Below are positions 19,729 through 29,605 of a stretch of DNA of 64,000 bases, one piece after another. Both the position numbers and the translations under genes were made by a program. Position 1 is the first letter of the stretch. Every line of letters starts with the position of its first letter. Under the pieces are notes generated by a model that did not search any database, was not told the origin of the DNA, and was given only the letters and a program-made list of their open reading frames with translations. The stretch is from contig JAPPGH010000017.1 in assembly GCA_026914155.1 (NCBI GenBank), forward strand, positions 62,001 to 126,000. The letters run 5' to 3'. Source of the stretch: Candidatus Palauibacter rhopaloidicola (GTDB lineage: Bacteria > Gemmatimonadota > Gemmatimonadetes > Palauibacterales > Palauibacteraceae).

Positions 19729-22577
19729 TGCGCGTCCGGGCCCTCGCCGCGGTCGCCCCGCTGGCGCTGGCGGCGACTGCCTGCGGCGAATCGCCGCGGG
19801 AGCCGGTCGACGCCGACGGGCCCTTCCGGATCGGCGCGACGATCGACGTTGGGGCGGCGCCGCACGGCATCCGGTTCAGTCCGGACGGGGACACCGCCTG
19901 GGTAGCCCTGAGCGGCGAGGGCCGCATCGCGGTCGTGGACCTCTCCGAGTCCGCCGTTGTGGCGCGCTGGGAGGCCGGGGACGCGCCGCTCGACCTCGTC
20001 CGCGTCGACGGTGGCTGGCTGGTGAGCCAGTTCCGGGATTCGACGCTCATCCGACTCGACGACGAAGGCCGGATCGTGCCCGGCGCCGTGTGGGACGTCG
20101 GAGCCGGGCCGTCGCTGTTCACGCCCGGGACCGTGCGCGGCGAGACCTGGATCACGACCGAGTTCTCGGACCGGCTGTGGACGGTGGACACCCGCGAGGG
20201 CGCGCCGCGCGGGTACCACGCCACCGGCGATCGCCCCTACCCCGCGGACGTGATGTGGGACGGATCCTACGCCTTCGTCCCCAACCTGGATGCGGGGTCG
20301 GTCTCCGTTATCGACCTCCTGAACGGTGAACTGGACGCCACCGTCGAGGCGTGTCCCGGCCCACCCGGGGGCGCGCTCACGCCCGATCAGGTCACGTACA
20401 TCGTCGCCTGCGGTGGATCCGACGAGGTGGCCTTCATCAACACCGCGTCCTTCGCCGTCACGGGCCGCGTATCGGAGGGCCTAGGCCCCCGGCCGTTCTC
20501 GGTTGCGGTGCCGGGAGACGGTCGCCACGCGCTGGTCAACAACGCGGGCGGGAGCACCGTCTCAGTCATCGACCTCGAGTCCCGCACCGTCGTGCAGCGG
20601 CTGGAGGTCGGCGAGCAGCCCATCGTCCTCCGGGTGCACCCGGACGGCGAGCGCGTGTTCGTGGCAAACGAGATCTCGGGCACACTGGTCGAACTGGCGC
20701 CGATTGCCGGGTCACCGGGAGCGGAATCGCCGGCTTCCTCCGGCGGGGAGGCGGCGCTGAACGAGGTCGTCGTGCTGGGGATGATCCACTCGGGCCACGA
20801 GACCAGCGAGCTGTTCAGCCTGGAAGTCGTGAGCGAACTGGTGCGGGAGATCGATCCGGACTACTGGCTGACGGAGATCCCGCCCAACCGCTGGGACCGC
20901 GCGTGGGCCGAGTTCGAAGCCACCGGGACGGTCGAGGAGCCGCGGGTCCGCCGCTTCCCCGAGTACATGGAGGGACTCTTCCCCCTCTCCCGCGAAATGG
21001 ACTTCGAAGTCATCCCCACCGCCGGGTGGACCGAGCCGATGTCGGACTTCCGGGCCGCCTACCTCGACGCCTATTCGCGTGACCCCGACCGGGCCGCGGG
21101 CTGGGCGGAATACCGGGCCGCCGCGGACGCTTCAGCCGAGGCGCTCGCCGCGGGCGCGGGGGATGACCCGCGCTGGATCCACACGGATGCCTACGACGAG
21201 GCCTACGACATCCGCATGCGGACGTACGCCCGCCTGTTCGACGCGGATCTGGGTCCCGGAGGGTGGGAGGCGATCAACGCCTCGCACTGGGCGTACATCG
21301 AGGCCGGGCTGGACCGGCATCGCGGCGAGGGCGTCCGTTTCCTCCTCACCTACGGCGCGGGACACAAGGGCCCGTTCCTCCGCGAACTCCGGAAGCGCGA
21401 CGACATCGTGCTCCTCGACGTGGCGCCCTTCCTCGACCGGCTAGCGGCTGCCCCGACGCGGCAGCGCGCCCCGCGTCGTCCCTCGACCGACCCGGTCTTT
21501 GATTCGTCGGAGCACGGGGATCTTGCCGAGCGGCTGCTGTCCGTCGAAGGTGGCTTCTTCACGCCGGACGGCGGTCTAGTTTTGGTGGACCGCACCGAGA
21601 TCCACATGATCGACATGGCGTCCGGTGAGCATCGAGTAGTGGGGCGCGAGGGAGGGGGGCCGGAGGAATTCCGCTTCATAGGGCGGGCGGTTCGCACGTC
21701 GAACAGTGTCATCGTTAGCGACCTCCAAGGGGGTCGTATCGTGTCGATTGGCCACGATGGCGATTTTGGCCACTCACAAAGCTACCTGGGTGTTCCGCTC
21801 AACAGCCTTCAACCGCGGCTGGTAGCCCGTCATCCAGACGGCAGCACGGTCTTACGCGACAGAGCCGACGGCACGATGGTGCGGAAATCCGAAGGTCGAT
21901 ACTGGCGGCAAGCTCGGTATGTGGCGGTGGATGCCGACGGCGGGCTTCGGGTGGTCGCGGAGACACGAGGCAACGAACGGTATTCCGACACGAGCCACGA
22001 CCGTCCCGTATTGTTTGGGCACCGGACATTGGAGGCGGCGACCTCAGACCGTCTCGTCGTCGCCGAAACTGACCAGGGATCCATCTCGGTACTCGACTGG
22101 CGCGGCGTGCCGGTCGCCAGTATTCCGATGCTGCCCGGCGTCAGGCTGTCCGCAGACCAGGTGCGGAGGGGGCGAGAGTCCGACGCGTCGCAGCGGCAGG
22201 AGAGTAGGGAGCGGATCAGGGAGCTCGCGTTGGACGGCAGGTTCCCGTTCCCGCCGTCGGACATGGACGAGCGATTCCTCCCCACTCTGCCTGACTGGCC
22301 GGCAAACGAAGTGGCGCCCCCGATCGATGAGATGCTGACGGACTTCGATTCGAGACTCTGGGTGAGAGACTATCGGCTTCCCGGTCAGGATAGCGTAACG
22401 TGGCGAGTGTGGGACATCGACCGGGAGCGGCTGCTGTTAACGGTGAGCATGGATGGTGAGGACCGGTTGCTCGACGCGCGAGGCGACGCAGTGTTGCTGC
22501 GCCGATTGGATGCATTCGACGCTCACCAGGTTGTGGTTACTCCGCTTCGCGCCGATCAGGCCGAAGGGGGCAGTTAG
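19728..22577 (+). CDS. Three-part lipoprotein: N-terminal YVTN propeller, middle hydrolase-like domain (possibly TraB/DUF5694-like), C-terminal 6-bladed propeller
   Basis: TGATG coupling to M19 gene; lipobox AATACGE; VGAAPHGIRFSPDGDTAWVALSG blades; NEVVVLGMIHSGHETSELFSLEVVSELVREIDPDYWLTEIP; GREGGGPEEFRFIG propeller motif. Confidence 0.7.
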   Translation: MRVRALAAVAPLALAATACGESPREPVDADGPFRIGATIDVGAAPHGIRFSPDGDTAWVALSGEGRIAVVDLSESAVVARWEAGDAPLDLVRVDGGWLVSQFRDSTLIRLDDEGRIVPGAVWDVGAGPSLFTPGTVRGETWITTEFSDRLWTVDTREGAPRGYHATGDRPYPADVMWDGSYAFVPNLDAGSVSVIDLLNGELDATVEACPGPPGGALTPDQVTYIVACGGSDEVAFINTASFAVTGRVSEGLGPRPFSVAVPGDGRHALVNNAGGSTVSVIDLESRTVVQRLEVGEQPIVLRVHPDGERVFVANEISGTLVELAPIAGSPGAESPASSGGEAALNEVVVLGMIHSGHETSELFSLEVVSELVREIDPDYWLTEIPPNRWDRAWAEFEATGTVEEPRVRRFPEYMEGLFPLSREMDFEVIPTAGWTEPMSDFRAAYLDAYSRDPDRAAGWAEYRAAADASAEALAAGAGDDPRWIHTDAYDEAYDIRMRTYARLFDADLGPGGWEAINASHWAYIEAGLDRHRGEGVRFLLTYGAGHKGPFLRELRKRDDIVLLDVAPFLDRLAAAPTRQRAPRRPSTDPVFDSSEHGDLAERLLSVEGGFFTPDGGLVLVDRTEIHMIDMASGEHRVVGREGGGPEEFRFIGRAVRTSNSVIVSDLQGGRIVSIGHDGDFGHSQSYLGVPLNSLQPRLVARHPDGSTVLRDRADGTMVRKSEGRYWRQARYVAVDADGGLRVVAETRGNERYSDTSHDRPVLFGHRTLEAATSDRLVVAETDQGSISVLDWRGVPVASIPMLPGVRLSADQVRRGRESDASQRQESRERIRELALDGRFPFPPSDMDERFLPTLPDWPANEVAPPIDEMLTDFDSRLWVRDYRLPGQDSVTWRVWDIDRERLLLTVSMDGEDRLLDARGDAVLLRRLDAFDAHQVVVTPLRADQAEGGS

Positions 22578-24466
22578 TCTCCGAGCAGGTCGAGGATCGC
22601 GGACTTCGAGATCAGTTCCGAGAAGACGTACGGCTCCCGGCCCGGCCGGTAGAGCGCGTAGAAGGGGATGCCGAATCGGCCGAAGTCGGCGAGGTAGCGG
22701 CTGATCGAATCGTCGCGCCGCGTCCAGTCGGCCCGCATGGCGATGACGCCGTGCTGCTCGAACGCGCCGGCCACCTCCTCGGTCTCCAGGAAGAGCGTCT
22801 CGTTGATCTTGCAGGTGAAACACCAGTCCGCCGTCACGTCGACGAACACGTAGGTGCCCTCGGCCGCGAGCCCCTCGGCCCGCTCGCGGTCGAAAGGCTG
22901 CCAGGCGATCAGCCGGTCCTCCGGCGCGACGCCGATCGTCGAGGGCCCCGCTTCGGACCGCCCCGCGGCCACGGTGGAGACGGCCACGACCGTCAGCGCC
23001 GCGGCGGCGACCCCGGCGAGGCGGCGCGGCGCCCGCCCCCGCGGCGCCCGGCTGGCGAGCCAGATCGCGAGGGCCACGGCCAGCAGTCCGATCTCGAAGA
23101 AGGCGACGCGCGGCGCCGACACCAGGCCCGACATGACGAAGAGGAGCCACACGAGCGTCGCCGCGAGCAGGAACCCCATCACCACGCGGAAGGTCGCCAT
23201 CCACGCGCCCGGCCGCGGCAGCACGCGCCCCGCCGCCGGGAACGCCGCCAGGAGCAGGTACGGAGAGGCCATGCCGGTGCCGATCGCGCCGAACATCGCG
23301 GCCGTCGTCACCGAGTCCTGCGTGAGCGCGAAGCCGAGCGCCGTCCCCAGGAAGGGGGCGGAGCAGGGCGTCGCCATCAGCGTGGCGAAGAAGCCGGTCA
23401 CCAGGTGCCCCGCGAGCCCTTCGGATGGACCCGACGAGCCCACCTTCGCCAGCGTCCCCGGGAGGTGGATCTCGAACAGGCCCCACATGTTGAGCGTGAA
23501 GAGCAGGATCACGACCGCGAGCGCCCCGACGAACACCGGCTCCTGGAACTGGATCCCCCAGCCCACCGCGACGCCGGCCGCGCGCGCCCCGATCGCCGCC
23601 CCCGCCAGCAGCAGGAAGGAGAGGATGATCCCGGCCGCCGTGGCGAGGCTCCCCGTCGTGAGCGCGCGCCTGCCCCCCTCCGCGCTCTTCATCAGCCCGA
23701 ACACCTTCAGCGACAGCACGGGTAGCACACACGGCATCGCGTTCAGGATCAGCCCACCGAGGAAGCCCAGGAGCACGAACCAGAGGAAGCCCCGTCCGGC
23801 GCCCGCGATCTGCGATCCGCCGCCGCCCGTCGAGGATTCCGCCGCCGCGAAGAACTCGGGGTTCGCGACTTCTCCTCCGGCGTCGATCGTCAGCCCCACC
23901 GTGGCCGGCGTCGTCACCGGCGCGAGGCACATTTTGTCGTCGCACGCCTGGTAGGTGACGTTCGTCCGGATGGGGTAGGTGCCGGTCGCCGCTCCCGCTG
24001 GCGTCGGCAGCGCGGTCCGGATGAAGATCTCGCCCTCGTACACGGAGATGGCGGTGGGCGCGAACTCGAAGCGCTTCATCTCGCCCGGGGGATAGCGAGG
24101 CGTCTCCGGCGCGGGCCAGTCCGGCGGCGCCTCGATCTCGATCTCCGTCGCGATCAGGTAGTCGTAGGTCGGTTCGTAGCTGTTCGTGTGCCAGCCGTCC
24201 TCGATGGTGAGGCGCACCGCGAGTTCGGCGGCCTCGCCGGCGAGGTAGGCGGTGCGGTCGAGGGCGACGGCGATGTCTCCCTTCTCGAGATCGAACGCCC
24301 CCTGCCGGGGAAGCTGCGCCGCGCCCGGGTCCGGGAGGAGAAGTCCCGCGGCCGCGGCCCACACGCACGCGAAAACCGGCCAAGCGCGCCGAACTCCGCC
24401 GCGTTCCCTTCGAGCAGGCCGTGGCAATAGCCGTCCTGCTCTCCCGCCTCTCGAACCGACCCTCAT
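22574..24466 (-). CDS. DsbD-like thiol:disulfide interchange protein
   Basis: N-terminal DsbD-like domain (TYQACDDKMCLAPVT), multi-TM segment (GGLILNAMPCVLPVLSLKVFG; TPCSAPFLG), thioredoxin FVDVTADWCFTCKINE. Stop overlaps convergent gene stop (TTAG). Confidence 0.9.
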   Translation of the reverse strand: MRVGSRGGRAGRLLPRPARRERGGVRRAWPVFACVWAAAAGLLLPDPGAAQLPRQGAFDLEKGDIAVALDRTAYLAGEAAELAVRLTIEDGWHTNSYEPTYDYLIATEIEIEAPPDWPAPETPRYPPGEMKRFEFAPTAISVYEGEIFIRTALPTPAGAATGTYPIRTNVTYQACDDKMCLAPVTTPATVGLTIDAGGEVANPEFFAAAESSTGGGGSQIAGAGRGFLWFVLLGFLGGLILNAMPCVLPVLSLKVFGLMKSAEGGRRALTTGSLATAAGIILSFLLLAGAAIGARAAGVAVGWGIQFQEPVFVGALAVVILLFTLNMWGLFEIHLPGTLAKVGSSGPSEGLAGHLVTGFFATLMATPCSAPFLGTALGFALTQDSVTTAAMFGAIGTGMASPYLLLAAFPAAGRVLPRPGAWMATFRVVMGFLLAATLVWLLFVMSGLVSAPRVAFFEIGLLAVALAIWLASRAPRGRAPRRLAGVAAAALTVVAVSTVAAGRSEAGPSTIGVAPEDRLIAWQPFDRERAEGLAAEGTYVFVDVTADWCFTCKINETLFLETEEVAGAFEQHGVIAMRADWTRRDDSISRYLADFGRFGIPFYALYRPGREPYVFSELISKSAILDLLGD

Positions 24467-24674
24467 TCGTCCCGATCCCCTGAACTCGAGCTTCCGACAA
24501 CCCGGCCGGGAAATTAGCCGCCCGGCCCCCGCGTCAAAACACCCGCCCTGCCCGTCGCGATGGGCGCGCGCGCTGGACACCCGCGATGGACCCCCGCGAT
24601 TGACGCCCGCAATCGCCGCGGACCACTCTTGAAGGAACGAGGCACGTCCCGCGACACCGGAACCGGAGGCCGAC

Positions 24675-25082
24675 ATGAAACGCTGGGGTCTGCTGCTGCT
24701 GAGAGTGAGCACGGGGTGGCTGCTGGTGATGTGGGGGCTCGACAAGTTCGTCAACGTGGAGCACGGCCAGCGCGTGGCCGAGAGCTTCTACCTCGGGATC
24801 GGTTCGCAGGCGGTCGTCCAGAACGTCTTCGGCGGCCTGGAGGTCGCCCTCGGCCTGCTCGTGGTGGCGGGCCTGTTGAGGAAGTGGGCGTACCCGGCGG
24901 CGTTCGTCGTCCTCCTCATCACGGCGCTCGCCGTCTGGAAGTCGATCCTCGATCCGTGGGGCTGGGTCCTCGAGGGATCGCAGGTCCTCTTCTATCCCTC
25001 GATCATCGTTCTCGCCGGCTCGATGGTCCTCTGGGGCACGATGGATCAGGACGAGCTGACACTCGACGCCCGAATGGGCTGA
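24675..25082 (+). CDS. DoxX-family membrane protein
   Basis: LLRVSTGWLLVMWGLDKFVN; four TM-like segments. Confidence 0.78.
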   Translation: MKRWGLLLLRVSTGWLLVMWGLDKFVNVEHGQRVAESFYLGIGSQAVVQNVFGGLEVALGLLVVAGLLRKWAYPAAFVVLLITALAVWKSILDPWGWVLEGSQVLFYPSIIVLAGSMVLWGTMDQDELTLDARMG

Positions 25083-25090
25083 CCTGCTCG

Positions 25091-25132
25091 ACCCGGCCCG
25101 GCGCGTTTCGAGGCGCCGCGCCGGACGGGTCG
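25091..25132. terminator. Candidate bidirectional hairpin terminator
   Basis: gacccg-gc-ccggcgcg ... cgcgccgg-a-cgggtc inverted repeat between convergent genes. Confidence 0.6.
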
Positions 25133-25136
25133 GGAA

Positions 25137-26666
25137 TCAGCCGTGCTCCGGCTCGGGCCGGTGGACCCTTCCGAGCCGCCACATGCCGACGGCGACCAGT
25201 ACAGCGACGATCGGCAGGCCGGCCGCGCCCGTGAGGACGATCAGCGAGGCCATCATGAACGCGACCGCCGCGGCGATGAGGCCCGTGAGGAGCCATCCGC
25301 CGAGCACCACCATGATGCCCGTCACCCGCTGGCCGCCGTCCGTGGTCGTCCAGGTTCGGTCCCCGAAAGAAGCGCCCATCGCGGCCATGAACGTGATGTA
25401 CGTCGTCGACAGGGGCAGCTTGTTGGCCGTGCCGATGGAGATGAGCATCGCCGCGACCGTCAGATTCACGCTCGCGCGCAGCAGATCGTACGGAGGGTCC
25501 TCCGCATCCGGCGGGGGCGGCGCGGTCTGCGCCTCGATATGCCCCCGCATCCTGCGCGGCGTGAGGCGCTTCGCGAGGAGGAAGCCGGAGTATCCCCACG
25601 TCGCAATCGACGTACCCAGCTTGCTGTCGCGGAAGCGCTGAGGTGTGTGGCTTTGCGCGGCCAGCCGGATCTCCGTGTCCGTCACGCGGCGGGCTTTCCG
25701 GGACCTGATGAGCGCCACGGCCATGATGATGCCCGCCGCCAGCAGCGCCCACGGCGGCGTCGGCACCCGGCCGGAGAGGTCGACCCCCTCCACGAGCACC
25801 GCCTGGAAGGCCGCGACCGACGGACCGATGAAGTTGACGAGGTCGTTTCCGGCGAATGCCATGGACAGCGCGCCCGTACCGGTCAGCACGATGACGCCGA
25901 CCACGGTCCTCGGTCGCCGCCGCAACGCGAGCGCAAAGAGGCTCGACAGGACGAACACGCCGGCGAGGATCAGGACGATCTGCTCGCGCAGCATCGTCAT
26001 CGTCTCCTCACCGAGGAGCGCGGCGCCCTGCAGACCCTTGAACAGCACGAAATAGCCCATCGCCGAGAACGAGACGCCGGTCCAGAGCCAGCCCCAGCGC
26101 GGAAAGCTCTCCTTCAGGTCGAATCCGTACAGGATCCGGACCAGCCACATGATCGCGGCCGCGCTCACAAAGGCGGTGATCACGGAGAGGAAGATGGCGG
26201 TGTAGATGCCGAGCACCGGCCCGGTGTTGATCACTTCCAGCGCCTCGCGGAACCCGCCCGCCGAGGTCCAGAAGGCGACCGCGATCGAGGCGCCCACGAG
26301 TTCCGACACGATCGACACCGTCGTGCTCGTCGGCAGCCCGAAGGTGTTGAACAGGTCCAGGAGGAGGACGTCCGCCGCCATGACCCCGAGATAGAGCGCG
26401 AGGATCGAGGTCAGGATGATCGTCCCGTCCACGTTGGTGAAGAAGCTGGGGTCGAACACGCCGCGCCGCGCCACTTCCATGAGGCCGCTCGATGTGAACG
26501 CGCCGAGGAGGATCCCGATCGTCGCGATGATCATGATGAGGCGCCGCCGCGCCACCCGGGACCCGAACGCCGAGTTCAGGAAGTTCACCGCATCGTTCGC
26601 GACCCCGACCCAGAGATCGAAGGTGGCGAGTCCGAGAATCAGAAGCAGAGCAATCGTTTCGAACAA
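25137..26666 (-). CDS. Inorganic phosphate transporter, PiT family
   Basis: GVANDAVNFLNSAFGSRVA and FAGNDLVNFIGPSVAAFQA duplicated PiT signatures; NTFGLPTSTTVSIVSELVGA. Confidence 0.92.
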   Translation of the reverse strand: MFETIALLLILGLATFDLWVGVANDAVNFLNSAFGSRVARRRLIMIIATIGILLGAFTSSGLMEVARRGVFDPSFFTNVDGTIILTSILALYLGVMAADVLLLDLFNTFGLPTSTTVSIVSELVGASIAVAFWTSAGGFREALEVINTGPVLGIYTAIFLSVITAFVSAAAIMWLVRILYGFDLKESFPRWGWLWTGVSFSAMGYFVLFKGLQGAALLGEETMTMLREQIVLILAGVFVLSSLFALALRRRPRTVVGVIVLTGTGALSMAFAGNDLVNFIGPSVAAFQAVLVEGVDLSGRVPTPPWALLAAGIIMAVALIRSRKARRVTDTEIRLAAQSHTPQRFRDSKLGTSIATWGYSGFLLAKRLTPRRMRGHIEAQTAPPPPDAEDPPYDLLRASVNLTVAAMLISIGTANKLPLSTTYITFMAAMGASFGDRTWTTTDGGQRVTGIMVVLGGWLLTGLIAAAVAFMMASLIVLTGAAGLPIVAVLVAVGMWRLGRVHRPEPEHG

Positions 26667-26900
26667 GAGATCAACGCCTGGCTGGGGCTGCGGACGTCCG
26701 GAACCGGGTCACACCGAGGTGTCGCGCACGGTGCTTTCAGCGCCAACCCTAGGCCGATTTCGCCACGGGGCAAGCGCCGTGACGAGACTGTTACCTCAGC
26801 GGCCTTCAGCCCGTGTCCTGTTCCTGTCTTCGCGTCATTTTGGTATCCTCTGAAAGTTGCAATCCGAACGGCACACCCCGATCAAACCCCAGGAGCTGAA

Positions 26901-28022
26901 ATGCGGGTCCCCCCATTCCTGATGGAGCGGTGGCAGTCGACGTTCGAGCACCGCGTGGACTACAACCTCTCCGAGAGCGGCGTGCATCCGCTCACGCTGT
27001 CGGAACTGCTGGAACTCATCGACCTGGACCCGGGCGGCGTCCGCCTGGAGTACGGACAGAGCGATGGGTCGGATCCGCTGAAGGCCGTGATCGCGGACCT
27101 GTACGAGGGAGCGGTTCCCGATAACATCATCGTCACGACCGGCGGGGCCGAAGCGAACTATGTCGTGCTCTGGAGCCTGGTGTCGGCCGGGGACCGGGTC
27201 GTGGCTCTGGAACCGACCTACGGCCAGACACCGGGACTGGCGCGAGGACTGGGCGCGGACGTGGTTTCGTGGAAGCTAGATGAAGAGCGTGGCTGGCAGC
27301 CTGCGCCAGGAAGCGCCGCGGAAGTCATCACGCCGGGGACGCGCCTCGTCATCGTCACGAATCCGAACAACCCGACGGGAGCCGTCCTCACGCCGGCGGC
27401 GATGGACGAAATCGTCGGCGCCGCCGAGGCGGTCGGGGCCTGGATTCTGGCGGACGAGGTCTACATCGGGGCGGAGGTCGAGGGCCCGGAGACGCCGAGC
27501 TTCTGGGGCCGCTACGACCGGGTGATCGTGACGGGCTCGCTCTCGAAGGCCTACGCGCTTCCGGGGCTCCGGCTCGGCTGGATCACCGCGCCGGCGCACA
27601 TGCACGAAGAGTTCTGGAGCCGGAAGGACTACACGACGATCACGCCGGCCACCCTCTCGGACGTCGCGGCGCGCCGCGTGCTGAGCGCCGATGTGCGCCC
27701 CCGCGTGCTCGAAAGGACCCAGGGGATCATCCGCGCCAATGTCGCTCGCGTCACCCGTTGGCTGGACGACCGCTCGGACCTGTTCTCGTACCGGGCCCCG
27801 GATGCCGGCGCGATCTGCTACGTGCGCTACGGTCTCGACATCAACTCGACGGAGCTGGCGGAACGGCTGCGGGCCGAGCGGGGTGTCCTCGTCGTCCCCG
27901 GAGACCACTTCGGGATGGACCACTACCTGCGGATCGGCTTCGGCAACCCCGCCGCGGAACTCGACGAGGCGCTCGACCGGGTGGCGGCCCTTCTCGAGGA
28001 GGCCTGCGCCGCGGTGGCATAG
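26901..28022 (+). CDS. PLP-dependent aminotransferase class I/II
   Basis: LVIVTNPNNPTGAVLTPAAMDEIV; TGSLSKAYALPGLRLGWI. Confidence 0.92.
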   Translation: MRVPPFLMERWQSTFEHRVDYNLSESGVHPLTLSELLELIDLDPGGVRLEYGQSDGSDPLKAVIADLYEGAVPDNIIVTTGGAEANYVVLWSLVSAGDRVVALEPTYGQTPGLARGLGADVVSWKLDEERGWQPAPGSAAEVITPGTRLVIVTNPNNPTGAVLTPAAMDEIVGAAEAVGAWILADEVYIGAEVEGPETPSFWGRYDRVIVTGSLSKAYALPGLRLGWITAPAHMHEEFWSRKDYTTITPATLSDVAARRVLSADVRPRVLERTQGIIRANVARVTRWLDDRSDLFSYRAPDAGAICYVRYGLDINSTELAERLRAERGVLVVPGDHFGMDHYLRIGFGNPAAELDEALDRVAALLEEACAAVA

Positions 28023-28044
28023 GGACACGACAAGGGGTTCCAGG

Positions 28045-29541
28045 GTGTTGGCGACGGTCGAGGTCGAAGTCAAGCTGACGGGAAGCGCGGCCGAGCTGTC
28101 CGCGGCGTTCGACGACCTGGGCGGACCCCGCCCAGCGCGCGAACGACTGCTGACGGTCTACTACGACACGCCGGAGGGCCATCTCCGGCGTCGCGGTTTC
28201 GCCATCAGAATCCGGAGCGGAAGCGGCTTCCGGGAACTCACGCTGAAGAGGGATGAGGGGGACGGGCTGACCCGCGGCGAGTGGACGTCGCGCCTTCCGC
28301 TCGCGACCCGCGAGGATGAGACGCCGCGGGCCCTTCGACTCCCTCCCGACGCTCCCGTCAACGACCTCGGGATCGCGGATGCCGGCGCGCTGCGCCCCAC
28401 CTTCCTGACGGACATCGAGCGCACGAAGAAGGAGGTCCGGACGGGCGACGCCCGGGTGGAGGTGTCGCTGGACACGGGGCGGATCTCGGCGGGCGAACGC
28501 GAGGCGCGGATAGCCGAACTGGAGTTGGAACTGCTGAGCGGGCCGGTGGAGGACGTGCTTACGGGGGCGCGCGCGCTCTTGGAGAAGCGTCGCCTCAGGA
28601 TCGGAACGCGCTCCAAGGCCGCGCAGGGCACGGATCTGCTTCTCGGCACGTCGCCGCCCCCCGTCCGGGCGACCCGCGTGAAACTCGATCCGGCGGATTC
28701 GATCGACGGGGCGCTCGCAAAGGTCGTCCGCGCCGCGTCCATCCACGTGACGGGGAATCTCGCTCCGGTGCTGGAGACCGGCGATCCCCAAGGCATCCAC
28801 CAACTGCGCGTCTCCCTGCGGCGGCTACGCTCTGCGCTCCGCTTCCTGAAACCCCATCTCGGATCCCGTGCCGCCGCCCTGAACCGCGAGGCCCGGCGAG
28901 CGCTCAAGCGGCTGGGTCCGGCGCGCGACCTCGACGTCTTTCTGCTCGAGACGTTGCCTCCCGTGATCGAAGCGAACCCCGGAATGTCCTCGCTGCCAAG
29001 GCTCCGCGGGGCCGCCCGGGAACGGCGAGACGCGGCCCACGAATCCGCGCGGAAGGTGATCCGGGGCCGGCGGTTCAACCGGTTCGTCCTGGACCTGCTA
29101 CGGGTGGCGCACGGCGGCGGACTCGTCGTACGGGACGCGGACGAGCCGCTCCCGACGACCGCGAGGCGCAGGCTGAACGAGACATACCGGAGCCTGATGA
29201 CGGCGGGGAGCGGCTTCGATCGCCTCACCGAGCCGGAGCGCCACCGGGTCAGGATCGCGCTCAAGAAGCTCCGCTACGCGTGCGACTACTCCCGAACCCT
29301 CTTCCCCGGCCCGGCGGTGGACACCTGCCTCCGACGCCTGTCGGCGCTGCAGGACGACCTCGGCCGCCTGAACGACGCGTCGGTCGCCCGGCGGATCTCG
29401 CAGGAGTTGGCTACGGCCGATCCACTCGCGGCGGAGGGAGCGTCGCGGGTCGGCGACTGGTACGACCGGTGGGCGCGCGAGGCGGAGCCCGGCCTGATCG
29501 AATCCTGGCGGACCTTCGTCGCCACGGAACCGTTCTGGTAG
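28045..29541 (+). CDS. CYTH-CHAD domain protein (triphosphatase-like plus polyphosphate-associated CHAD)
   Basis: VEVEVKLTGSAAEL...YYDTPEGHLRRRGFAIRIR (CYTH); IHQLRVSLRRLRSALRFLKP and HRVRIALKKLRYACDY (CHAD); GTG start. Confidence 0.88.
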   Translation: MLATVEVEVKLTGSAAELSAAFDDLGGPRPARERLLTVYYDTPEGHLRRRGFAIRIRSGSGFRELTLKRDEGDGLTRGEWTSRLPLATREDETPRALRLPPDAPVNDLGIADAGALRPTFLTDIERTKKEVRTGDARVEVSLDTGRISAGEREARIAELELELLSGPVEDVLTGARALLEKRRLRIGTRSKAAQGTDLLLGTSPPPVRATRVKLDPADSIDGALAKVVRAASIHVTGNLAPVLETGDPQGIHQLRVSLRRLRSALRFLKPHLGSRAAALNREARRALKRLGPARDLDVFLLETLPPVIEANPGMSSLPRLRGAARERRDAAHESARKVIRGRRFNRFVLDLLRVAHGGGLVVRDADEPLPTTARRRLNETYRSLMTAGSGFDRLTEPERHRVRIALKKLRYACDYSRTLFPGPAVDTCLRRLSALQDDLGRLNDASVARRISQELATADPLAAEGASRVGDWYDRWAREAEPGLIESWRTFVATEPFW

Positions 29542-29544
29542 CTC

Positions 29545-29592
29545 GTCCGCCCAGCTGTCCGCCCAGCTGTCCGCCCAACTGTCCTCCCGGCG
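29545..29592. repeat. 12 bp tandem repeat GTCCGCCCAGCT, 3 good plus 1 degenerate unit
   Basis: gtccgcccagct gtccgcccagct gtccgcccaact gtcctcccggcg. Confidence 0.85.
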
Positions 29593-29605
29593 GCTCCGGC
29601 ACCGG

